This document shows, piece after piece, positions 57,401-61,879 of a stretch of 64,000 bases of DNA (its first letter is position 1; each line of letters begins with the position of its first letter). This DNA comes from Brachypterus glaber (taxonomy: Eukaryota; Arthropoda; Insecta; Coleoptera; Kateretidae), in NCBI GenBank assembly GCA_958510825.1, contig OY294044.1:46774626-46838625 (forward strand). Reading direction: 5' to 3'. The notes under the pieces are model-generated. The model was not told the origin of the DNA, did no database searches, and saw only the letters and a list, made by a program, of their open reading frames with translations. The position numbers were made by a program, and so were the translations under genes.

Positions 57401-59670
57401 GCCAACTTAGTTAAACCGTATATTTGACCATTAGGTGGATCCGGCAGTTGTCCATGGCCTATGTCGAGACCGCTGTCATTCTAAGCAGAAAAAATATTAC
57501 ATATTACATTTGAGAGCAAATATATCGATCCAGGTAAACATTTGCCATTTTTTTAAATTCAAATATTTCGAAAACTATTTATTTGATTCTTTTGTTTTTT
57601 TTTTGAAGCTTAAACTTTCTCTACTTTTGTTTTTATTTAGATTAATTAAAAAAAAATGTATAACTACCCTATTTCTCTTCTGCTCAAGTTATCAAACAAA
57701 TTTTTGTGTTTTTGATAAACTTGATTAGAAGAAAAACGTAACACGGTTACGCTTTAAATGTAAAGCACAGCATCAATCAAATTCATGTAGTACTTTTTGA
57801 GTTAACTGAAAAAATTACAACTTTCAGGAAAATCCTGAAATCTTCTAAGCCCGGAATGAAAAAATTAAAAATAAAAAAGAAATATTCATAACAAATGCGG
57901 CATTAAGAGAGACTTTAACAATTTGATAAACAGTTGCAGTGGCGTACCATAGTTGTACATTTTTTGTTGCTGTAGCTTCCACCCCCCCCCCCCCCCCCGG
58001 TGTTTTTTAAATCTACTGTATGTACGCTGCTGATTAACCTTAATTTAACGCGTGGTACACCTCGATTTTTTTCGATTTTTTTTGACCTCGGATTTGGATT
58101 CACGGACCGAAAATACATACATACTTTTTTTTGTGGGGCTGTGTCATTAAAGTGGGGGTGTTATACCATATGAATTATAATGCGTATAGAAAGTCCACTT
58201 AAGGTCCCATTTGATATGGGTTTGTTTAGAGAGTCTTAATGTTTCCTACATATTAGTTTTGATAGCAAACAACTAGGATCGTATGTTTATGTTGCATGTA
58301 TCATACCCAGATAACATCGGTGATTTTCACTTTCAGATCACACTGTGAAGTTCACTGTGTGTACTCACTGTGAGCTCACATTCGAATCACACGTGTCCAA
58401 GCCGGAAAATTTCAAAGTTCAAATTCACTGTGTATACTCACTGTGAGCTCACATTCGAATCACACGTGTCCAAGCCGGAAAATTTCCAAGTTCAAATTCA
58501 CATGTGAGCACTTGGTGATTTTCACTTTTAGATCACACTGTGAAGTTCACCAGGTGTGTTCACTGTGAGTTCACATTCAAGTCACGCGTGTCACAGTTTA
58601 GAAATTTACAAGTTCAAATTCACGTGTGAGCCCAAAGTGATTTACAGAACTTTTTATAAATTAGCGCATGCGCAAACTGAACTAGATATTATAAAAAACA
58701 GCTCTGCTAACAGAACGTATCGGTGGATACATTAAGAAGAAGTGACCCAATCTTCTAGAATAATATAAATACAAATTTATATTGAGCTGTCTAAATTCTA
58801 TTCAATCTCGAATTACTCGAGTAATGGATCCATTAGACTCTTAAAAATTAATTATTTTACAATTACTTTAATAATATCCTTTTTTTGTGTTTCTCAGAAT
58901 GTCTCTAATAAATCGTGAACTTAAGACTATTGTTTTTATTAAAAACCTTCGACCTAACAACCGAAATGAACGAAACTTTAATTGAGCTGTACAATTTTGA
59001 AAATATTTTAATTTAATATTAATGATTCATTCCCAGTTGCAAAAATCCACATAGTAAATTGGCGTGGAAAATCCGTATGGAAATTCCATATGGATTTTCC
59101 ACGCCAATGGATTTTTGCAATTGATCCTATTTGTTTGTAAAATTTTATAATTTAATTCATTCCATTAATTTTTTAATTTATTTATATAAATTTGCCGTTC
59201 TTAAATAGGCTAATATGTCTTAATAATTATTTTGGTAACTTACATTGTTATTAATAAAAGTAAAAAGTATAAAAAATGAAATGGTATAAAAAATTCCGAT
59301 CTCTAATAAAAATAACAATGTGATTCTAATGTAAATTTCACACTGTGAACTTGATGTCACTCACATGTGAACTCACTGTGAGCTCACTCTGGTCATACAA
59401 GTGTATGCAGTTGTGAGCTCACATGTGACTCACTTGTGACGTCAGTGTGACACACTATTGTTATCTGGGATAGCTATTATGAACTAATAATTCGTAAGTG
59501 AAAAATTAAATTATTAGTACTTACCAAATTGACTCTGCTAAAGGAGGTATCTGATTCGGTGTCACTTTCAAATGAATCATCATATTCTATGTATTTTCCA
59601 TCTTCATAATGTGCGCCTTTTTGACTAGTACATAAGCTCTCATAATGATGGTCTGAGTCACTATCTACAC
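30255..59670 (-). CDS. Exn: Ephexin-type Rho guanine-nucleotide exchange factor (DH-PH-SH3), 5' end not in window
   Basis: Thirteen minus-strand exons joined by GT-AG sites with matching phases: 59670-59525, 57480-about 57400 (cut by the N gap), 57019-56834, 54531-54280, 52604-52165, 46212-46050, 44458-44279, 42549-42378, 40257-40056, 37624-37362, 33540-33384, 31411-31207, 30409-30255. About 867 residues are visible. Order: acidic low-complexity N-terminal region, a proline-rich patch (SPPPPAPPIKN), RASSWYAEAGLF, then TLWCEIPEVVNSSVL leading into the DH domain (EASYLNSLNVLINHF; FLMLPMQRITRWPLL), PH domain (SRWLVRSG ... DKERWIEAF) and C-terminal SH3 (VIAVHNYIAKQPDELPV ... GWFPGNY). Ephexins activate RhoA-type GTPases downstream of Eph receptors and at synapses; that role is family knowledge. 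The initiator exon was not found before 64000. Confidence 0.93.
31207..31411 (-). CDS. Exn: Exn exon l (end of PH, start of SH3)
   Basis: Reads MLSCSSVSDKERWIEAFTPP (PH C-terminal helix with its conserved Trp) and WDCPQVIAVHNYIAKQPDEL, PVIKGDVINVLRKMTD (first SH3 strands, ALYDY-like). Donor GTATGC. Confidence 0.93.
31760..32400 (-). pseudogene. LINE 3' fragment with (AAAT)n tail
   Basis: Minus-strand translation gives LEYASQYNNHIDGLESMKRK, FNGLIDCPDLLSQIHLNVP and TNYGCNFPMDRVMTLANSL, the conserved C-terminal region after the reverse transcriptase in Jockey/CR1-like LINEs. It has an in-frame stop (after HIY) and a frameshift (before FNGLID). A run of TTTA repeats at about 31764-31798 marks the 3' tail. 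Confidence 0.72.
32885..33115. repeat. Interspersed repeat with ATTAATCACGGCCGTG palindromic end
   Basis: Contains GACCTATTAATCACGGCCGTG and TAAACGGTTTATTTTTACAG; an inverted partner lies at about 12790-12920 and a fragment at about 51455-51490. Confidence 0.6.
33384..33540 (-). CDS. Exn: Exn exon k (PH domain)
   Basis: Reads DNLYTVVHYCPRNVVELN, TSEVLMSLPIKDGQGKH, LIYMTILANQDEKTIEF. Acceptor TTTTTTCAG, donor GTAAGT; the split Arg codon with exon j confirms the phase. Confidence 0.92.
33637..34006. mobile_element. Inverted-repeat element with strong internal hairpin
   Basis: Ends TTTTCCTAACAAGTGCGG and the CGTGCGGAAAAGG...CGTAGGAAAA region. The first third holds a hairpin with 27-bp arms at 33666-33733. 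No ORF. Confidence 0.65.
34294..34338. repeat. Near-perfect palindrome centred on AAGCTT
   Basis: Arms GAGGAAATTCTT-AGACTAAG and CTTAGTCT-AAGAATTTCCTC with a two-base mismatch. Confidence 0.75.
34361..35451. mobile_element. Pogo/Tigger-like inverted-repeat element (CAGTG-AAACTCC ends)
   Basis: Left end CAGTGTAAACTCCG, right end GGAGTTTCCACTG, flanked by TA (34359-34360 and 35452-35453). CAGTGGAAACTCC-type ends with TCGAGTTA boxes are typical of pogo/Tigger-like elements. A second foldback is nested inside. No transposase remains; the ORF at 35216-35458 is repeat. Confidence 0.7.
34488..35139. mobile_element. Foldback element nested in the pogo-like element
   Basis: Arms longer than 200 bp: GCACTGTGGGAATTTTCAAGG at left and its inverted copy CCTTGAAAATTCCCACTGTG at right, continuing through AACCTACTGCTACAAATTTG and its complement. 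Confidence 0.8.
35636..35652. repeat. (GA)n microsatellite
   Basis: Short GA run in an Exn intron. Confidence 0.7.
35898..35972 (-). ncRNA. Hammerhead ribozyme in inverted copy, core mutated
   Basis: Minus-strand copy keeps stems I and III and the GAAAC strand, but the core reads CUGAAAU where CUGAAGA is expected. This changes G8 and A9, both essential in the hammerhead, so it is predicted inactive. Confidence 0.75.
36231..36297 (+). ncRNA. Type I hammerhead ribozyme, copy A
   Basis: Core CUGAAGA (36249-36255), stem II GGGC/GCCC with loop CAGCA, GAA (36269-36271), stem III ACU/AGU with loop GUC, cleavage base C at 36281. Stem I is UUGGUA (36243-36248) with UACCAA (36282-36287), then an internal loop (UGACUC against UAUC) and outer pairs CAGAGU with ACUCUG. 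Predicted cut is between 36281 and 36282. Every core residue of the hammerhead consensus is present. Confidence 0.88.
36581..36655 (+). ncRNA. Type I hammerhead ribozyme, copy B
   Basis: Same core as copy A, 354 bp on. The outer stem I is longer here: CGUGCAGAGU pairs with ACUCUGUACG over 10 positions including one G-U. Predicted cut after C 36635. Confidence 0.88.
36935..37009 (+). ncRNA. Type I hammerhead ribozyme, copy C
   Basis: Identical core and 10-bp outer stem. Predicted cut after C 36989. The array ends about 30 bp further on. Confidence 0.88.
37362..37624 (-). CDS. Exn: Exn exon j (DH-PH junction)
   Basis: Reads IVHQCNEAARTKERENEL, SRQLEFPKGTKPIELESG, SRWLVRSGMVTQMQT, FGKKFLKVPLHLFLFNDML, FITKLK. 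The open frame at 37293-37613 starting MQRSRKNKRAGK is a shadow in another frame. Confidence 0.93.
37848..38681. mobile_element. CCCTGGTAGAAA-ended element with AACGTTA sub-repeats, long copy
   Basis: Ends CCCTGGTAGAAA and TTTCTACCAGGG. Both subterminal zones hold repeated TCTAACGTTA and AAAACGTTAT motifs. 834 bp without ORF, in an ephexin intron. No target duplication is obvious. Confidence 0.75.
39480..39975. repeat. Interspersed AT-rich repeat (GAAACTACCGTAT family), third copy
   Basis: Same family in an ephexin intron; ends GAAACTACCGTATAATAC and GCGAATAGTATAAT. Confidence 0.65.
40056..40257 (-). CDS. Exn: Exn exon i (DH domain, catalytic helix)
   Basis: Reads EKPGFVDILKTLEGSITCQS, then LYSFLMLPMQRITRWPLLVD and VLKRLHEQ. 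The LP-QR-TR-PLL block is the most conserved helix of Dbl-family exchange factors. Confidence 0.95.
40289..42265. mobile_element. Large mariner-type foldback element
   Basis: Ends CACGGTATTT and AAACACCCTG flanked by TA (40287-40288, 42266-42267). Diverged arms of about 250 bp share AAAAAAGTTCCTATAAACAT, AATAAGGTCTATC and AACCAGGGGTG-type blocks. The centre (about 40983-41105) carries a GC-richer insertion with ACACGTTCGCTGCC and an inverted AACGAAAGTGTT end. No ORF. Confidence 0.65.
42378..42549 (-). CDS. Exn: Exn exon h (DH domain)
   Basis: Reads RHCSEKLLQDLEKCWQDN, ADENFSVYISYCENQ, then DDTLKRLK, fitting the DH middle region. Flanked by ATTTTTAG and GTAAGT, with phases matching both neighbours. 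Confidence 0.9.
42915..43050. repeat. Minisatellite of AAGATTTCGT units
   Basis: About a dozen imperfect 10-12-bp units (AAGATTTCGTAAG variants) in an Exn intron, on the plus strand. Confidence 0.8.
43477..44222. repeat. Interspersed repeat, copy 1 (about 0.74 kb)
   Basis: Matches 49494-50232 over its length with small indels, beginning TTTTTCTACGACTGCTTTAG and ending GTTATAGAATATACTATT. Its end overlaps Exn exon g's downstream intron. It carries a hairpin MITE at 44081-44212. Confidence 0.8.
44081..44212. mobile_element. Hairpin MITE (AGTATA-TCTA-AAC ends)
   Basis: AGTATAGTCTACAACATGTA, then GGAATAGTCATTCCGCGC, is inverted at GCGCGGAATATTGTCTATTCC and onward. Core contains CGGCTCGTATGACAAAC. 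Present at the same place in both copies of the larger repeat. Confidence 0.78.
44279..44458 (-). CDS. Exn: Exn exon g (DH domain start)
   Basis: Reads TLSGHQKKIQEAKFEMLTSE, ASYLNSLNVLINHFSKSLQ, then ISPEEINILFGKVQA: the first helix block of the DH fold. In-frame read-through past 44279 is intronic. Confidence 0.93.
45187..45560. repeat. 186-bp tandem duplication within a foldback-type repeat
   Basis: Two units offset by 186 bp share GGCATGTGCAAAAACT, TTTATAGGGTTCCAGAAATA and TGTACCCTTAGGAGGGTCG. Same family as the 20585-21316 foldback. Confidence 0.75.
46050..46212 (-). CDS. Exn: Exn exon f
   Basis: Reads SSEFDSDNYEEVEKHEIHLS ... SRTLWCEIPEVVNSSVL; the LWCEIPEV-NS-VL block directly precedes the DH domain in ephexins. 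Donor GTAAGT. Confidence 0.92.
46371..46477. repeat. Half copy of the GGCTGTCCATATATTACG element
   Basis: Matches one arm of 51635-51878 (GTAGCCAAAATGTAAAATA ... CGTAATATATGGACAGCCCC). Confidence 0.65.
47673..47897. mobile_element. Inverted-repeat element with GAATTC minisatellite core
   Basis: Ends GGGGGGTTAACCGC and GCGGTTAACCCCCC; inside each is a GTGTACAAAAGA box. The core is a tandem CCCCTGAATTCCTTGTGA-like array. Related to 223-359 and the CCGAGGGGTAAACCGC piece at 27868. Confidence 0.75.
49494..50232. repeat. Interspersed repeat, copy 2
   Basis: Second copy of the 43477 repeat; has an extra (AATA)n stretch near 49840-49862. The MITE is at 50114-50228. Confidence 0.8.
50114..50228. 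mobile_element. Hairpin MITE, second copy
   Basis: Same arms as 44081-44212, with a slightly shorter core. Confidence 0.78.
51635..51878. mobile_element. Foldback MITE with GGGCTGTCCATATATTA ends
   Basis: Almost the whole 244 bp folds on itself: CTTCATACCGCGTTT and GGCTGTAGAGATTT blocks each occur inverted around a C/G-rich centre (CTACCCCCCCCCT / GGGGGGTAG). Confidence 0.85.
52165..52604 (-). CDS. Exn: Exn exon e (RASSWYAEAGLF repeats, Asn-rich linker)
   Basis: Starts LKKVSQRASSWYAEAGLF; a second related motif, NTFWYAEVGLYNTQN, follows within 20 residues. Then a Ser/Asn-rich linker with an NNNNN run. Ends ... YDAAISE at the donor GTAACT. The WYAE[AV]GL motif is characteristic of the insect protein. 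Confidence 0.9.
52760..53068. mobile_element. Foldback element with CTGAAGATGCC / GAAACGTTGG arms
   Basis: Arms of about 115 bp: ATATCGATGTATTATAATAG and TTTCCCAACGTTTCACCA at left; their inverted counterparts TGGTGAAACGTTGGGAAA and CTATACACCGATAT at right. The right arm contains CTGAAGATGCCAGTCC and GGTGAAACGTTGG. Confidence 0.8.
53089..53772. mobile_element. Mariner-type foldback MITE
   Basis: Arms AGAACTCGCGACCATCCTTG / CAAGGATGGTCGCGAGTTCT, ends TAGGGTGTCC and GGATACCCTG, TA flanks. 684 bp without coding sequence. Confidence 0.85.
54280..54531 (-). CDS. Exn: Exn exon d (proline-rich)
   Basis: Reads FLNKFRRSMSMSTENASEL ... TETIDVDIENAEEANPDSG, then RPQSPPPPAPPIKN. The proline run is a possible SH3 ligand, perhaps for intramolecular binding to the C-terminal SH3. 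Donor GTATAG. Confidence 0.85.
55928..56738. mobile_element. Element with GCTGTCCATATATTACGTAA end
   Basis: Left end matches the 51635 family; the right end GCGTTACGTAATATATGAAC is its inverted counterpart. Inside are C/G-rich blocks and two AT-rich repeats (GTTGTAATTTTAGCAGTA). The ORF at 55719-56096 overlaps it and looks non-coding. Confidence 0.6.
56834..57019 (-). CDS. Exn: Exn exon c
   Basis: 186 nt between TTTTAG and GTAAGA. Reads LTRKESKEEKTIYVIAHAEP ... PPYQNVEANSPNLSLTENKP, polar and probably disordered. Enters and leaves in phase 1. Confidence 0.75.
57200..57399. other. Assembly gap (200 N)
   Basis: Exactly 200 N, probably a placeholder of arbitrary length. It hides the end of Exn exon b and part of the next intron. 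ORFs that span it are artefacts. Confidence 0.99.
57400..57480 (-). CDS. Exn: Exn exon b, interrupted by assembly gap
   Basis: Acceptor TTCTGCTTAG at 57482-57481; frame NDSGLDIGHGQLPDPPNGQI and on into the N run. Exon a ends in phase 0, so the join is in frame. The 3' end lies inside the gap. Confidence 0.75.
57979..57998. repeat. Poly-C run
   Basis: Long C homopolymer in an Exn intron; it creates a glycine run in a spurious ORF on the minus strand. Confidence 0.8.
58306..59469. mobile_element. CCCAGATAAC-ended element with CACTGTGAGCTCAC subterminal repeats
   Basis: Ends CCCAGATAACATCGG and TTGTTATCTGGG, flanked by ATA on both sides. Both subterminal zones are filled with CACTGTGAGCTCAC, CACACGTGTCC and CACATGTGA-like motifs. 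At 58358-58510 a unit of about 76 bp is directly repeated. 1164 bp, no ORF; contains the hairpin at 59037-59121. Confidence 0.78.
59037..59121. repeat. Long hairpin (GGCGTGGAAAATCC arms)
   Basis: Inner 49-bp palindrome (59059-59107), TTGGCGTGGAAAATCCGTAT against ATATGGATTTTCCACGCCAA, centred on GGAAATTCC. Outer arms TTGCAAAAATCCA / TGGATTTTTGCAA extend it. Confidence 0.85.
59525..59670 (-). CDS. Exn: Exn exon a (acidic N-terminal region)
   Basis: Acceptor TTTTTTCAG, donor GTAAGT. Reads VDSDSDHHYESLCTSQKG ... DDSFESDTESDTSFSRVNL, acidic and probably disordered. Phase 1 at its 5' side, so a further upstream exon exists. Confidence 0.8.
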
Positions 59671-60339
59671 CTGAAAAAAAAAATACACATATTTTATTTC
59701 CATTAATCGGAATAAATTCAGTTATGACTCATCAACGTTGAAAATATAGGCTTACGGAATAATTTTGCCGAATTTTGAGGGAAATTTTTATAAAGGTCAC
59801 TAAATCGAAACATTTGACGACTATTTTGTTACACACAACAATATTGAATATACATATTAACTATAAATATGTAAATATATCGGTGTTTTTCGAAGAAAAT
59901 AAAAATGTAAATATTTAAAACCTCGCGTCAACGATAAAATCGACGCGGCGCCTATGCGAGCACTGGAAATTCGCCGATGACTGTTTATTTCACTACATTT
60001 TTTATGTGCAATTTTTTCGGCAAATGTAGCACACCTCACACAAAGAAGTTAAAAGGTAAATTATTATTAAATCTTGTAAGATTATAATACAATAAACCTC
60101 CGGATAAAACCTACCAAACGACTTGAGGAAAACGTTCTTATAAGAATCTTAATAAAATTTTCTTAGAAGGGCACTCTAATTCAAGGTATGTATAAATGTT
60201 GAAGTAAAACCTTACCTAAGATTGTACGGAGGAAGGTATGAGAACAACTTACGAAATGTTACATAAAGAAGAAGGGGGGGTAAAAACATAAAAAAATGTC
60301 TTACGTAATTAATACATGAACCCTATTACGATATATATA

Positions 60340-61480
60340 TTCTAGTTATTTTGGCTCCCCTGAATCCGAAAATATTAATCGTATTTGCGGAAACGCACCG
60401 TTTTTTTTTTCTATGTCGACTTTTTATATATTTTTTGTTTTAGCAAAAAAACGTTATGGAAATCTGTTATCGTTAAAAACGAAGTATATTTTCGTTATTT
60501 TGGCTCCCCTGAATCCGAAAATGATAACCTTTCTTTGCGGAAATGCCCCACTTTTTTCAGTAGTCATGACTTTTTTTAAGGAGATTGATATCACCAGGGT
60601 AATCTGTTATTAAAAAAAAAAACAGTTTTTTTTCGGATGGTGTTTTTATTAATTAATTTTTTGGTTTACGTTTACGTTGGTTTGGTTTTTTGCTGGTTTG
60701 GTGTTTTTTTTTTAATGGGGGACGTTGGTTTATGTTAACGTTGGTTTAAGTTGGTTTTTCTTCTGTTTAATGTTTTTTTATTTAAAATATATAAGTAAAA
60801 TTTTTTCCAAATAAATATTAAAATAGCGGGCAAAGAAAAAAAATTGTGCATTTCCGCAAAGAACGATTGCCATTTTAGGATTCACGGGAGCCAAAATAAC
60901 TAAAATATACTTCATTCCAAATGATAACAGATTTCCATAACGTTTTTTTGCCAAAACATAAAATATTTAAAAAATCGCTATAGAAAAAAAATGGCGAATT
61001 TTCGCAAAGAACGACTACCATTTTCGGATCCAGGAGGGCCAAAATAACTAACGGTAACAGATTTCCATAAAGTTTTTTTTGTCGAAACAAAAAATATATA
61101 AAAAATCACCATAGAAAAAAAATGGTGCATTTCCGCAAAGAACGATTACCATTTTCGGATTCAGGGGGGCCAATATAACTGTAATATGCTTCATTTTTAA
61201 AGATAACAGATTTACATACCGTTTTTTTGCCAGTACAAAAAATATATAATAAATCGCCATAGAAAAAAAAATGGTGCATCTCCGCAAAGAACGATTACCA
61301 TTTTCGGATTCAGGGGGTCCAAATAACTAGAATATACTTCATTTCCAACGAAAACAGATTTCCATAACGTTTTTTTGCCAAAACTAAAAATATATAAGAA
61401 ATCGCAATAGAAAAAAAAAACGGTGCATTTCCGCAAAGAACGATTCACATTTTCGGATTCAGGGAGGTCCACAAAGGCAA
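60340..61480. repeat. Array of about 150-bp units in two opposing orientations
   Basis: Units contain TTTCCGCAAAGAACGATTACC, CGGATTCAGGGGGGCC, ACAGATTTCCATAACG and TTTTTTGCCAAAAC. About 1.5 units lie in one orientation (60340-60560) and about five inverted (60840-61480), spaced 130-150 bp around a 280-bp T/G-rich centre. The ORFs here are repeat. Confidence 0.8.
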
Positions 61481-61879
61481 AACAAAATTTGTTTAAAAAT
61501 GTAGCTGATTTCCTGCAAACGAAAGTTGGCACAAAATTAATTTTGAAGTTTTATTTTATTTTTTTTTTGGAAAAAAAAATATTTTTTTTTTCTCAAAAAA
61601 AGATCTTTTGTTTAATTAATTTTTTAAGAGTATTTGGAAAAATGCAATATGCCATTTACTGTGAATAATATATAATGGAATGCGTAGCATTACATATCTT
61701 CACGGCTTAATATTTTTATTATTTTACATGTTTTATAAAAGTTTTCTATTTTTAATTTTGTCTCAAATAATGTCCAAAATAATTACTATAATTATAGCAA
61801 TTATAATTCTTACTTGGAATATTGAAAATAAGTAATTTTCTCGTTTGTTTTAAACAACACATTCTTTTTTTAGATTTTA

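Noticed and set aside
57915..58118. ORF with a glycine run
   Set aside because: The glycine run is the translated poly-C tract.
60850..61480. Regularly spaced repeats considered as a CRISPR-like array
   Set aside because: Units are about 150 bp, diverged and in an insect genome; there are no unique spacers.
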